A stretch of DNA of 64,000 bases. It comes from Bdellovibrio sp. KM01. GTDB taxonomy: Bacteria; Bdellovibrionota; Bdellovibrionia; Bdellovibrionales; Bdellovibrionaceae. The position numbers and the translations under genes were made by a program. A model generated the notes under the pieces. That model did not search any database. It was not told where the DNA came from and saw only the letters and a program-made list of their open reading frames with translations. Location of the stretch: the NCBI RefSeq assembly GCF_013752535.1, contig NZ_CP058348.1, positions 1,798,001 through 1,862,000 on the forward strand. Reading direction: 5' to 3'. This document shows positions 1-7,779 of this stretch, piece after piece (the stretch's first letter is position 1; each line of letters starts with the position of its first letter).

Positions 1-632
1 TGGGCATGAAAGGCGCCATCGCAAAAGCCATGGAACTTCATGAGGCCAATAAAAATTCCTGGATGGCAGGTCAATTCGATAATCCTGCGAATCCAGCAGT
101 CCACGCTGAAACAACAGCCTTGGAAATCTGGCAAGATACTGACGGCCAAGTCGACATGGTCATCAGTGGGGTCGGAACATCGGGAACTATCACAGGTGTC
201 GGCAGAGTATTGAAAGCAAAAAAGCCCTCTGTAAAAATGATCGCAGTGGAGCCCACAGAAAGCCCCGTCCTATCCGGCGGTAAGCCCGGCCCTCATAAAA
301 TTCAAGGTTTGGGAGCGGGCTTCATTCCATCCGTGATGGATCGCTCTGTGGTTGACGGTGTTGAACAAGTATCTTCTGAAGAGTCCATGAAGATGGCTCG
401 TGAAGTGATTAAAACTGAAGGCATTCCGGTAGGTATCTCTTCAGGGGCGGCGATCCTAGCAGGTCTTCGTCAGGCCGCTAAAGAAGAAAACCGCGGTAAA
501 AATATCGTGGTCATCATACCAAGTACAACCGAGCGCTATCTTTCAACGCTTCTTGCAGAACAGGAGCGCACTGAATCTCAGGCGTTGAAAGTCCACGAAG
601 TGGATGAAAAATACTTGGCGCGAGTGAAATAA
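1..632 (+). CDS. cysK: Cysteine synthase (O-acetylserine sulfhydrylase), 5' truncated by window edge
   Basis: This is the C-terminal part of a PLP-dependent cysteine synthase, which makes cysteine from O-acetylserine and sulfide in the cytosol. The reading frame is open at the left edge, so the start and the PLP lysine lie outside the window; about 209 residues are visible. Family motifs seen are GMKGA at the edge, the substrate-loop region QFDNPANP, the PLP-phosphate loop GVGTSGT, KPGPHKIQGLGAGFIP and GISSGAA. The usual SSGERYLS is replaced by STTERYLS, and a charged tail of about 25 residues follows. The next gene starts 7 bases downstream and is probably co-transcribed. A cystathionine beta-synthase-like paralogue is possible but the motifs favour CysK. 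Confidence 0.9.
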   Translation, partial: GMKGAIAKAMELHEANKNSWMAGQFDNPANPAVHAETTALEIWQDTDGQVDMVISGVGTSGTITGVGRVLKAKKPSVKMIAVEPTESPVLSGGKPGPHKIQGLGAGFIPSVMDRSVVDGVEQVSSEESMKMAREVIKTEGIPVGISSGAAILAGLRQAAKEENRGKNIVVIIPSTTERYLSTLLAEQERTESQALKVHEVDEKYLARVK

Positions 633-639
633 GGAGTCT

Positions 640-1386
640 ATGGTTCCTTTTAAAATTCCAGATATGGAGAAAGTTTTAATGAAGATCGGGGAGGCCGGCC
701 AGCTGCTGGCTCCCACGTCGGAGTTAAACATCTTTGTCTGGAATGTGTATAAGGGGCAGGGCGCGAAGATCTTTGAAAATGATTTTCGTAAACACGGTAG
801 CGGTAAAGACTTTATCATGCTGCAAGAGGCCCTTGTCGATAACAAGATGCCGCTTTTATGGACCAAGGACTTTTCCACTTACGAGTGGCATTTGGCCCAA
901 AGTTTTCACTATAAGAAAAATCAAAACAGCACCGGCGTTGCGATCGGATCGAAATACACTCCGAGTGCTGTGGATTTTATTCGTTCAAGTTCGAGAGAGT
1001 TTTTTTGGCTGACGCCGAAACTTACCCTTTTTAGTGAGTATGATTTTGAAGGAAAAAAAATCTTAGTTGTCTGCACCCATGTCTTAAATTTCGTAACGAC
1101 GGGTGCTTTCACAACATCTCTTTACGAAATCGCCGAGCGCATCGCAAAATTCGATGGCCCCGTGGTGCTCGCCGGAGATTTCAACACTTGGAATGTAAAA
1201 CGCCATCTGATCATGAAAAGTATTTTCCGAGATTTAGGCTTAGAACATATCGATTTAGAAAACGACGGACGCCTGTTGAAACTAGATCACGTCTTTGTCC
1301 GAGGCTTTGAAGTTCTAAAAGCAGAAGTGCATAGCTCCGTTATTAGCTCTGATCACTTCCCCTTAGAGATTAAATTGAAACTTTAA
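640..1386 (+). CDS. Endonuclease/exonuclease/phosphatase (EEP) family protein
   Basis: 248 residues with the EEP/DNase I-like fold signature in order: NIFVWNVYKG near the N-terminus, LQEAL (metal-binding Glu), TGVAIGSKY, VVCTHVLNF, the catalytic VVLAGDFNTWN (Asp and Asn), LDHVFVRGFEV and the C-terminal SSDHFPLEI (Asp-His). These are all the catalytic positions of the superfamily, so it should be an active Mg-dependent phosphodiesterase or phosphatase. The substrate (DNA, RNA or phosphoinositide-like) cannot be told from sequence. There is no signal peptide, so it is probably cytosolic. AAGGAG 4 bases before the ATG supports the start. It directly follows cysK. Confidence 0.85.
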   Translation: MVPFKIPDMEKVLMKIGEAGQLLAPTSELNIFVWNVYKGQGAKIFENDFRKHGSGKDFIMLQEALVDNKMPLLWTKDFSTYEWHLAQSFHYKKNQNSTGVAIGSKYTPSAVDFIRSSSREFFWLTPKLTLFSEYDFEGKKILVVCTHVLNFVTTGAFTTSLYEIAERIAKFDGPVVLAGDFNTWNVKRHLIMKSIFRDLGLEHIDLENDGRLLKLDHVFVRGFEVLKAEVHSSVISSDHFPLEIKLKL

Positions 1387-1398
1387 GTAGAGACACAC

Positions 1399-1704
1399 TT
1401 AAACAGCTTTTTTCAAGATGTCGTTAATAAGGCTCTGGTAAGGAATTCCCTGTTTCTTAGCTTTCTTTTTAATTTTACTAAGAACGTCTTCATCAATGCG
1501 GATAGAAATAGCCTTCCTGGGGAATCCGGAAATCAACGGACGCCCTAGTGGTTTTAGCTTCTTTAGTTGTTCATCGGTAAGTGCTGGGATGTCCGAGTAG
1601 TCAATCTCGGAGTCTTTGACGATTCTCCCTATACCGACTTTTTTCGCCCGCGTTAGCACTTCGTGCATTGATAATACGACAGTATTGGATTTCTTTTTCT
1701 TCAT
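1399..1704 (-). CDS. brnA: BrnA-type antitoxin (ribbon-helix-helix)
   Basis: 101 residues. The C-terminal half has the BrnA/CopG-like pattern KAISIRIDEDVLSKIKKKAK followed by GIPYQSLINDILKKAV, a ribbon-helix-helix DNA-binding domain. BrnA antitoxins neutralise the RNase BrnT and repress their own promoter. The ATG at 1704 has an excellent AGGAG 8 bases upstream, inside the toxin gene. The first 50 or so residues are an extra, lysine-rich and acidic leader compared with typical BrnA of about 80 residues. A shorter start at Met13 (1668) is possible but has no comparable ribosome site. It is the downstream gene of the pair, as in known brnTA operons. Confidence 0.8.
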   Translation of the reverse strand: MKKKKSNTVVLSMHEVLTRAKKVGIGRIVKDSEIDYSDIPALTDEQLKKLKPLGRPLISGFPRKAISIRIDEDVLSKIKKKAKKQGIPYQSLINDILKKAV

Positions 1705-1936
1705 AAGTTGAACTCCTAGCAGTAAAGACGACGGTAATCAGTCGATCATTAATGGACATTCCGATAGCGATAAATCGACTCTCCAAGGCAGAGTGCTTTT
1801 GATCAATGTCAGTGAGGATGTAGTTATCCAGCCAAATTGTGCCAGCCTCACTAAAATCAATTCCATGCTTTTGAATGTTCTTAATGCTTTTGTCGGGATC
1901 CCACTGAAATAGCATCCCTGATTTATGTATATACAT
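1601..1936 (-). CDS. brnT: BrnT-type toxin (RelE-like ribonuclease)
   Basis: 111 residues from the ATG at 1936, chosen because GGGGA lies about 7 bases upstream and the family begins close to the FQWDPDKS motif. BrnT features are FQWDPDKSIKNIQKHGIDF near the N-terminus, then AIGMSINDRLITVVFTAR, and the C-terminal RIINARSANAGEKSRY that matches the family's R-I-I-x-A-R ending. BrnT is a ribosome-independent RNase toxin held in check by BrnA. Its 3' end overlaps the antitoxin gene by 104 bases in another frame, far more than the few bases common in brnTA operons. A longer form from an upstream codon at 1990 is unlikely. Confidence 0.82.
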   Translation of the reverse strand: MYIHKSGMLFQWDPDKSIKNIQKHGIDFSEAGTIWLDNYILTDIDQKHSALESRFIAIGMSINDRLITVVFTARSSTYEEKEIQYCRIINARSANAGEKSRYRENRQRLRD

Positions 1937-2046
1937 AAATATTCCCCAAGTAAAGACAATAGGGGATAAGACATGTGCAATTTTAGACACACGGTAATCA
2001 GCAATTTATGGGTAACAGGTATTTTCGAAATCCGAAACGCGGTGAC

Positions 2047-2574
2047 TTAATTTTTAAAAGGAATAAGCTTTCTAAGAGTCATGCGCGAAGCAGAAGCCAT
2101 TTCTGCTGCCACCACAGCGCCAAACACCCACAATAAGCCCGCTTCAAATGAAATTCCACGAGCCAGCATAGCGAAAGCCCCTAAAGACAATAACGCCACA
2201 GAGCCAATCGTGAGCACGCGAGAACGCATCAATACCAACCACTCATCATATTTCAAAAGCACTCTTGCCATTATAAAAGTCACAGCCAAATAAAAGGCTC
2301 CACAAAATGCTTGGCAAAAAGCCGGGGAGATCTTCATGAAAACATCCATCAAGCCCTCGCCCGAAAAAAACAAGCGAGTCCCAAATTGAGGACACGCCAT
2401 CAAAGTAAAGAATGAACTCACCAAGTGAATCCCGCCAAGTTTCAAAGCCACCGAAGATGTTTTCGGAGCAGAAGCAGAAATTTCCGCACGAATTTTATTT
2501 AAGACAAAAGAAGAACCCGCAGTTTCACCCGCATCGTTTTTAAAAGACTCAAAATCATTTTTAATGTCTTTCAT
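2047..2574 (-). CDS. Membrane protein, likely anti-sigma factor of the adjacent ECF sigma (NrsF-like)
   Basis: 175 residues: a soluble N-terminal stretch of about 40 residues, then roughly four hydrophobic segments and a short basic tail. Its start overlaps the 3' end of the sigma factor gene by 14 bases, the usual arrangement for a sigma/anti-sigma pair. Conspicuous cysteines lie at or near the membrane (ACPQFG and FCQAFCGAF). Membrane anti-sigmas of the NrsF/DUF1109 type also carry cysteines needed for heavy-metal sensing in Caulobacter. I see similarity in layout and Cys placement; family membership is inferred. Release of the sigma factor by metal or thiol stress would fit the MerP/MerT-like genes across the intergenic region. 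Confidence 0.6.
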   Translation of the reverse strand: MKDIKNDFESFKNDAGETAGSSFVLNKIRAEISASAPKTSSVALKLGGIHLVSSFFTLMACPQFGTRLFFSGEGLMDVFMKISPAFCQAFCGAFYLAVTFIMARVLLKYDEWLVLMRSRVLTIGSVALLSLGAFAMLARGISFEAGLLWVFGAVVAAEMASASRMTLRKLIPFKN

Positions 2575-3100
2575 TGTTATTTCTCCTTAAGGCTTTCAAA
2601 GCGCGGCTGACCAGTTGGCGGATATTGCTGTTAGAGGTTTTCATACGTCGAGCCATCTCTTCGTATTCCAGCTCATCCAGATACCTCAACCGTAAGGCCT
2701 CTTGCTCCCGAGGACCCAGTTCCTTTAGCAAAACCGCAGCCTCTTCCTCATGCTCAACATTAGGAGCCGAGTCGTCACTTTGTGACATCTTATCGTCCCA
2801 TTCGAGGTGGTTTTTGATTTCACGATTTCTATAGTCTTTGAGCTCACTTCGAGTGATGACATAGATCCAGGCCAGAGCCTGGTGTTTCGGGTCATAGAGG
2901 TGTTTTTTACGAAAGACCTGCATAAAAACGATTTGTAATACATCGTCCGCGCGTTCTGCAGAAAGACCACGCTTCTTAATATAAGATAAAACGCGCCCGG
3001 AATGTCTCGTATAGAGATAATCCAATGCCTTGGTTTCTCCCTCTGCAAGGGAGATTAAAAGTTCTTCGTCTGTTTGGTCTTCCAACTTTTTTTCTATCAC
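2561..3100 (-). CDS. ECF-type RNA polymerase sigma factor
   Basis: About 179 residues from the GTG at 3100. A sigma region 2 is seen (LDYLYTRHSGRVLSYIKKRG, then ADDVLQIVFMQVFRKKHLYD and AWIYVITRSELKDYRNRE), then an acidic linker, then sigma region 4 (LGPREQEALRLRYLDELEYE and a helix-turn-helix MKTSNSNIRQLVSRALKALR). It lacks regions 1 and 3, as ECF sigmas do. The start is uncertain: the frame opens further upstream with a TTG at 3148, but that would run into the divergent gene; an AGAGG lies 12 bases before the GTG. It is followed by its presumed membrane anti-sigma with a 14-base overlap. The shared divergent control region suggests it drives both directions. Confidence 0.85.
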   Translation of the reverse strand: MIEKKLEDQTDEELLISLAEGETKALDYLYTRHSGRVLSYIKKRGLSAERADDVLQIVFMQVFRKKHLYDPKHQALAWIYVITRSELKDYRNREIKNHLEWDDKMSQSDDSAPNVEHEEEAAVLLKELGPREQEALRLRYLDELEYEEMARRMKTSNSNIRQLVSRALKALRRNNNERH

Positions 3101-3154
3101 TTTGTCACAAAGCCTCTGCCCCCATCCTAATAGCGTATGAAGGAACAAACAAGT

Positions 3155-3784
3155 ATGAAGATGCTCACTTTATTTTTGATACTCATCACAAGCTTCAGCA
3201 CGCAAGTGCAGGCCCATCCTGTGTCCTACCAAGGGGCTACGTCTCTGATGTCTTATAATAAACCCGGTGAAAACGAGTTGCTACTGACTTATTCTTTTCA
3301 GTCGTATCTTGCAGCTGGTCTGTATTATTTCAAAGTCGAAGATGTCAGCTATACCTTGCCACGAATTAATTATCTCGCAAAACGCTGGAATAACGAGGAT
3401 TCCCAGGGAAACATCTATCTGAGTGCCGGTTACGGCACCGAGAAATCCTATGATCAAAGTAAAGGTGTGGGCTACGCTTCCATTGATCTTGATTGGGAGT
3501 CGCGTAAATACTACACCGCTGCTTCTTACGGAAGATTTTTTCGTGATCACTCAGAACCCCAATTAAGACCTGATTTTGAAATGATGAAACTGCGTGCAGG
3601 TGTTGCTCCGTACTTGGCTGATTATAACGATATCAATGCTTGGTTTATTCTTCAGGCTGATAAACAAAATGATACGGGTGTGGAGCTCACACAGTTCATC
3701 CGTCTTTTTTACCGCAATGTTCTGGTTGAGTTAGGTGCAGGCTTTAACGGAAATTGGGCATTTAACTATATGGTTCATTTTTAA
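3155..3784 (+). CDS. Secreted/outer-membrane protein of unknown function
   Basis: 209 residues from the ATG at 3155, preferred over an ATG 18 bases upstream because AAGGA lies 10 bases before it. A signal peptide is evident (MKMLTLFLILITSFSTQVQA, cleaved before HPVSYQG). The mature part alternates aromatic and polar residues (YSFQSYLAAGLYYFKVEDV, YFRDHSE, LRAGVAPYLADY) and ends NWAFNYMVHF, a C-terminal aromatic as in outer-membrane beta-barrels. I do not recognise the family. It is followed at 11 bases by a MerP-like gene and is divergent from the ECF sigma gene, so a role in the metal-linked regulon is an inference. Confidence 0.65.
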   Translation: MKMLTLFLILITSFSTQVQAHPVSYQGATSLMSYNKPGENELLLTYSFQSYLAAGLYYFKVEDVSYTLPRINYLAKRWNNEDSQGNIYLSAGYGTEKSYDQSKGVGYASIDLDWESRKYYTAASYGRFFRDHSEPQLRPDFEMMKLRAGVAPYLADYNDINAWFILQADKQNDTGVELTQFIRLFYRNVLVELGAGFNGNWAFNYMVHF

Positions 3785-3795
3785 AGGGAGATTTT

Positions 3796-4071
3796 ATGAA
3801 GTCGTTGATTTTTGTTCTGTCACTTTTGTTTTCAATGAATGCCTTCGCGGCTGAAACTGAAACTGTAGGCGTTAAAGGCATGGTGTGCTCTTTCTGTGCG
3901 CAAGGAATTACAAAAAAATTCCAAGAGCAACCCGAAGTGTCGAAAGTTGAAGTAAGCCTTGAGAAGAAGTTCGTGAAGCTGACTTATAACGAAGGCAAAA
4001 AACTCACCCACGAAAAAATCGAAACACTGTTAAAGGATGCGGGCTATGAAGCTAGCTTCGACAAAAAATAG
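3796..4071 (+). CDS. Periplasmic heavy-metal-associated (HMA/MerP-like) protein
   Basis: 91 residues: a signal peptide (MKSLIFVLSLLFSMNAFA) and one HMA domain with the metal-binding motif GMVCSFC (Cys31 and Cys34) followed by the ferredoxin-like core VSKVEVSLEKKFVKLTY and a C-terminal LKDAGYEA. HMA proteins bind soft metals (Hg, Cu, Zn, Cd) through the two cysteines; exported versions such as MerP pass the ion to a membrane importer. A strong AAGGGAG precedes the ATG. The 3' end overlaps the next gene, a MerT-like membrane protein, by 26 bases, which is the expected partner. Confidence 0.85.
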   Translation: MKSLIFVLSLLFSMNAFAAETETVGVKGMVCSFCAQGITKKFQEQPEVSKVEVSLEKKFVKLTYNEGKKLTHEKIETLLKDAGYEASFDKK

Positions 4072-4423
4072 TTTTTTAACTTATCTGACTTTATTTAGTT
4101 CCGCGGGAACGCTGGTATGCTGTGCTCTTCCTGCTTTATTTGTAAGTCTTGGCTTGGGAGCTGTTCTGGCTGGTGTTGCGACAAAAGTGCCTGGGCTGAT
4201 CTGGATTTCCGAACATAAAGTTGAAGTGTTCATTTTTGCGGCAATCATGCTTTCCGCAAACGGATTGTGGATGTGGTTTAACCGCAACGCTCCTTGTCCC
4301 ATCGATCCTGAACTCCGGGATGCCTGCATAACGGGCAGAAAGTTCTCAGCTCGAGTTTATGCGATCTCTGTGATCATATTTTTGATCGGAGCCTTCTTCG
4401 CTTTCATCGCGCCCAACCTCTAA
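4046..4423 (+). CDS. MerT-like inner-membrane metal transport protein
   Basis: 125 residues with three to four hydrophobic segments. The first contains a Cys-Cys pair followed by a Gly/Leu-rich stretch (VCCALPALFVSLGLGAVLAG), the arrangement in MerT, which accepts a metal ion from MerP at the periplasmic face and passes it inward. A second Cys region (APCPIDPELRDAC) lies in the loop before the last membrane segment. The start at 4046 has AAGGA 10 bases upstream; an ATG at 4037 lies directly on that site and is less likely. No mercuric reductase is nearby, so the real substrate is open; a copper or zinc role is as likely as mercury. Confidence 0.72.
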   Translation: MKLASTKNSFLTYLTLFSSAGTLVCCALPALFVSLGLGAVLAGVATKVPGLIWISEHKVEVFIFAAIMLSANGLWMWFNRNAPCPIDPELRDACITGRKFSARVYAISVIIFLIGAFFAFIAPNL

Positions 4424-4426
4424 ATG

Positions 4427-4449
4427 GCACGGACACTCTTTGTCCGTGC
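4427..4449 (+). terminator. Hairpin after the MerT-like gene
   Basis: A perfect 9-bp inverted repeat (GCACGGACA / TGTCCGTGC, 5-base loop) begins 4 bases after the MerT-like stop codon. It is followed by C-rich sequence, not a T run, so it is at best a weak or factor-assisted terminator or an mRNA-stabilising stem. Confidence 0.45.
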
Positions 4450-4499
4450 TCCCCCTAACGCAGTGAGCCTGAAAAAGCGAATCCGCGAAATTCACTTCG

Positions 4500-4528
4500 T
4501 TGACTGGATGCAATGTTTTGATTATCCC
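4500..4528 (+). promoter_or_regulatory. Candidate sigma-70 promoter for hppA
   Basis: TTGACT at 4500 and TATCCC at 4523 are separated by 17 bases and lie about 45 bases before the hppA start. The -35 is close to consensus and the -10 is weak. The only other structure in this gap is the preceding hairpin. Confidence 0.4.
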
Positions 4529-4573
4529 TAAGTCTTCGTAATTTAAACGAGAAATCAAACATGGAGTGCAACA

Positions 4574-6640
4574 ATGTTTAGTAATAACTTGCTAATGTCT
4601 CCAGCGATCGCTGGGGTTATTGGTTTGGTGTTGGCAGTAGTTCTGTACCTTCGCGTGAAGGCACAACCGACTGGCAATGAAACTATGAATCGTATCGCGG
4701 GCTACGTGCGTGAAGGTGCGATGGCTTTCCTTGTGCGTGAGTACAAGGTTCTTTTCGTCTACGCTATCGTCGTAGGCTTGGTTCTATGGTTCGCATTGGG
4801 CGGTATCGCGGCAGGATCATTCATCCTGGGTGCATTCTTGTCTTTGCTTGCGGGCTTCTTCGGTATGAAAGCTGCGACTTACGCAAACGTTCGTACGACT
4901 CAAGCGGCGGCAACTGGTTCTAAACCAGCAGCTCTTCTTGTGGCGTTGGATGGTGGCGCTGTTATGGGTCTTTCCGTAGCAGGTCTTGCCTTGATCGGTT
5001 TGGGCGTTATTTACATGATGTTCAAAGATCAAACTGAAATCGTTGGTACGATTCTTCACTCGTTCGCAGTAGGTGCTTCTTCTATCGCACTTTTCGCGCG
5101 TATCGGTGGTGGTATCTACACTAAAGCGGCTGACGTAGGTGCAGATATCGCTGGTAAAGTTGTAGAAAACATTCCTGAAGACGACCCTCGTAACCCAGGC
5201 GTTATCGCCGACAACGTTGGTGACAACGTGGGTGACGTTGCGGGTATGGGCGCAGACATCTATGAATCAATGGTTGCGGCGATCGTTTCTGCAATGGCGA
5301 TTGCTTTGACAATCCCGGCAGAAGGTTTGAGCAAACTTTTGACTGATGCTTCTGATGCAGCTGTTGTTCGCGGTGCGGGCGTGGCTTTGCCTCTGGTTCT
5401 TTCTGGTCTTGGAATGATCATTTCTATCGTTGTGATTTTCTTGGCTCGTGCGTTCAAAAACGGCAAGCCAGCGACTGTACTTCGTAATGCTTTGATCGTA
5501 CCTCCAATCTTGTTGACGATCGCAGCAGCGATCATTCTTCCAATGTTCGGTATCTCTCAAGCAGTAACTGTGGCTTTGGCAGCAGGTGCATTCGGTGGTG
5601 CTTTGATTGGTCTTATCACTGAGTACTACACAGCTCATCGTCCAATCCGTCTGGTTGCTGAAGCAGCTTTGACTGGTGCCGGTACTGGTGTGATCCGTGG
5701 TTTGGCAGTAGGTATGGAATCGACTGCTATTCCAATGTTGATCGTTGTGGCAGCAGCGTACATCGCTGACCACGCTTTGGGTCTATATGGTATCGCTATC
5801 GCAGCAGTTGGTATGCTCGCTGGTACTGCAGTTGTAATGACTGTAGATGCTTACGGACCTATCGCCGATAATGCGGGTGGTATCTCTGAGATGTCTGGTC
5901 TTGGTAAAAACGTTCGTGACATCACTGACGAATTGGATGCTGTTGGTAACACAACTGCAGCTATCGGTAAGGGTTTCGCGATCGGTTCTGCGATTCTAAC
6001 AGTTCTTGCTCTATTCTCTGCATTCAACATGGAAGTGAACCACATCCGTTTGCAAAAAGGTTTGCAAGCAATGTCTTTGGATCTTACTTCTTCAGGTGTA
6101 TTGATCGGTATTTTGATCGGTTCCATCCTTCCGTTCCTAGTTGGTTCAACAACTATGACTGCGGTTGGTAAAGCAGCTCAAAAAATCGTGGTTGAAATTG
6201 CTCGCCAATTCAAAGAGATCCCAGGTCTTCGCGAAGGTAAAGCTGAACCACAACCGGCACGTATCGTAGACATCGCGACTCAAGCAGCGTTGTTCGAAAT
6301 GATCTTGCCAGGTATGATCGCTATCCTTGCTCCTGTAGCAGTTGGTTTCTTGTTGGGACCTCAAGCTCTAGCAGGTCTTCTTGCTGGTGGTTTGGCAGTG
6401 GGCGCGACTTTGTCTCTGTACATGGCGAACGCTGGTGGTGCATGGGATAACGCTAAGAAATTCATCGAAAAAGGTGGATTGCCAGGTCATCCAAAAGGTT
6501 CTGACGCTCACAAGGCGGCAGTTGTTGGTGACACTGTAGGTGACCCGTTCAAAGATACTTCTGGTCCTGGTATCGCGATCTTGATCAAAGTTATGTCTGT
6601 CGTATCTTTGTTGATCGCTCAATTGATCGCTACTATCTAG
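4574..6640 (+). CDS. hppA: Membrane-bound ion-translocating pyrophosphatase
   Basis: 688 residues, the normal length for M-PPases. These integral membrane enzymes hydrolyse pyrophosphate and pump H+ or Na+ across the inner membrane. About 16 hydrophobic segments are visible. Active-site signatures are present: the cytosolic [20 protein letters not shown] and [16 protein letters not shown], a second acidic cluster [16 protein letters not shown], and the C-terminal [14 protein letters not shown]. The motif [11 protein letters not shown] has Ala where K+-independent enzymes have Lys, which marks the K+-dependent subfamily (known to contain both H+ and Na+ pumps). The gene is monocistronic, ending in a strong terminator. 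Codon use is strongly biased, as in highly expressed genes. Confidence 0.96.
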   Translation: MFSNNLLMSPAIAGVIGLVLAVVLYLRVKAQPTGNETMNRIAGYVREGAMAFLVREYKVLFVYAIVVGLVLWFALGGIAAGSFILGAFLSLLAGFFGMKAATYANVRTTQAAATGSKPAALLVALDGGAVMGLSVAGLALIGLGVIYMMFKDQTEIVGTILHSFAVGASSIALFARIGGGIYTKAADVGADIAGKVVENIPEDDPRNPGVIADNVGDNVGDVAGMGADIYESMVAAIVSAMAIALTIPAEGLSKLLTDASDAAVVRGAGVALPLVLSGLGMIISIVVIFLARAFKNGKPATVLRNALIVPPILLTIAAAIILPMFGISQAVTVALAAGAFGGALIGLITEYYTAHRPIRLVAEAALTGAGTGVIRGLAVGMESTAIPMLIVVAAAYIADHALGLYGIAIAAVGMLAGTAVVMTVDAYGPIADNAGGISEMSGLGKNVRDITDELDAVGNTTAAIGKGFAIGSAILTVLALFSAFNMEVNHIRLQKGLQAMSLDLTSSGVLIGILIGSILPFLVGSTTMTAVGKAAQKIVVEIARQFKEIPGLREGKAEPQPARIVDIATQAALFEMILPGMIAILAPVAVGFLLGPQALAGLLAGGLAVGATLSLYMANAGGAWDNAKKFIEKGGLPGHPKGSDAHKAAVVGDTVGDPFKDTSGPGIAILIKVMSVVSLLIAQLIATI

Positions 6641-6668
6641 TTGCGATCTTCTGACCGAAGTCGAAAAT

Positions 6669-6699
6669 AAAAAAGGAGCCCCTCGAGGCTCCTTTTTTT
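6669..6699 (+). terminator. Intrinsic terminator of hppA
   Basis: A stem GGAGCC/GGCTCC extended by flanking A and T runs, with a 6-base loop and a run of seven Ts, about 30 bases after the hppA stop. The A-tract on the other side makes it usable in both directions. Confidence 0.9.
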
Positions 6700-6784
6700 A
6701 TTGTCGAATGCTAATGTTACATAACGCGTGTTTGTGGGTTATCAGATGTTAGTACGCAAAAAAATCACTGTCGTTTGACGACCT

Positions 6785-7057
6785 TTAACTTTTGGCAGTT
6801 AAAACCCAAATACCCACGAGAATAAATAAAGTCCCCGAAACGTATTTCATAATCTGCGGATTTAACATTTGTCCAAGATAGCGTCCAAAGATCACGCCCA
6901 ATGCGCCAGCTAAACCAAGAGCCAATACCACCGCGATTAAAACCGTCATGGTTGATTTCGTCTGGCTAGACGCAGCGAGTGCTGCGAACTGAGTTTTGTC
7001 GCCCATTTCTGCCAGAAAAATAGTGATGAATGTGCTCGCAAAAATCTTCCAATCCAT
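6785..7057 (-). CDS. Half-size GDT1/UPF0016 family cation transporter
   Basis: 90 residues from the ATG at 7057, which has AAAGGAC 6 bases upstream; a longer frame reaching 7177 would cross the divergent gene. The family signature EMGDKTQ sits in the first of three hydrophobic segments (TFITIFLAEMGDKTQFAALA). GDT1/TMEM165 proteins export Mn2+ or exchange Ca2+/Mn2+ for H+. Most full-length members have two inverted copies of this motif; this one has a single copy and so would have to dimerise or pair with a second gene, which is not in the window. The metal is not decided by sequence. Confidence 0.85.
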   Translation of the reverse strand: MDWKIFASTFITIFLAEMGDKTQFAALAASSQTKSTMTVLIAVVLALGLAGALGVIFGRYLGQMLNPQIMKYVSGTLFILVGIWVLTAKS

Positions 7058-7096
7058 AGCCGGTCCTTTAGAATATAAGTCAACTTCGACTATTTT

Positions 7097-7711
7097 ATGA
7101 AACAGGTTGAAAGGAAGGCAAGATTGAAAAGTGAGTTTATTGCCGCCATGGATCTTTTGCAGGAAGAGGCGGGCCATGGTGACCTCTCGCTAAAAAAAGT
7201 ATTCAGTCTTCTGGGCGAGGAGGGCCACGGCATGATTTTACTTGTGCTGTGTTTGCCGTATCTATTTCCCATTCCCGTACCAGGCCTTTCCACTATCTCA
7301 GGGGGATTGATCATTCTGGTTTCGTTTTTTCTATTCTTAAGAAAGCCACCATGGCTTCCGCGCCGTTGGGAGAATGTTAAAATTTCAGCGCACACGATTT
7401 TAAGAATCAGCAACCATGCCGAAAAAGTATGGACCTATGTCGCCAAGATCGTAAAAAAGCGTATGCCTTTTTTGCATGACATGCATTTCTTTCGTCTGCT
7501 GAATTTCTTGGTCTTGGCTGTGAATGCCGTTCTGTTGGCGCTCCCATTACCGATTCCTTTTTCAAACACGGTTCCTGCTATTGCTATCGTCCTGTGTGCA
7601 ATCGGGTACCTTGAAAAGGACGGACTTTTCACACTTTTTAGTTATCTGTGGTGTGGTGTCGTCGTTAGTTTTTTCGCATCCCTCGCGATGGGGGCAAAGC
7701 ATCTGTTTTAG
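7097..7711 (+). CDS. exoD: ExoD family membrane protein
   Basis: 204 residues with the ExoD pattern: a hydrophilic N-terminus (LSLKKVFSLLGEEGHGMILL), a proline-rich hydrophobic hairpin (LPYLFPIPVPGLSTISG), PPWLPRRW, and a second copy of the hairpin near the C-terminus (LPLPIPFSNTVPAIAIVLC). ExoD was named for a role in exopolysaccharide production in Rhizobium; its biochemical function is not established. It is an inner-membrane protein with about four segments. The ATG at 7097 lies 39 bases from the divergent GDT1 start and has no clear Shine-Dalgarno site, so the start is tentative. Confidence 0.82.
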   Translation: MKQVERKARLKSEFIAAMDLLQEEAGHGDLSLKKVFSLLGEEGHGMILLVLCLPYLFPIPVPGLSTISGGLIILVSFFLFLRKPPWLPRRWENVKISAHTILRISNHAEKVWTYVAKIVKKRMPFLHDMHFFRLLNFLVLAVNAVLLALPLPIPFSNTVPAIAIVLCAIGYLEKDGLFTLFSYLWCGVVVSFFASLAMGAKHLF

Positions 7712-7779
7712 TACACAGATCATTTGCAATCATACGTTCACCCGCTATGATTTATATGTTCAATCAACAGGAGGAATGA

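Noticed and set aside
5267-5773. Long antisense open frame inside hppA
   Set aside because: It reflects the biased codon use of hppA; Cys/Ser/Asn-rich translation without a start site.
7058-7096. Mn2+ riboswitch (yybP-ykoY) for the GDT1 gene
   Set aside because: Only 39 bases separate the divergent starts, too short for that RNA.
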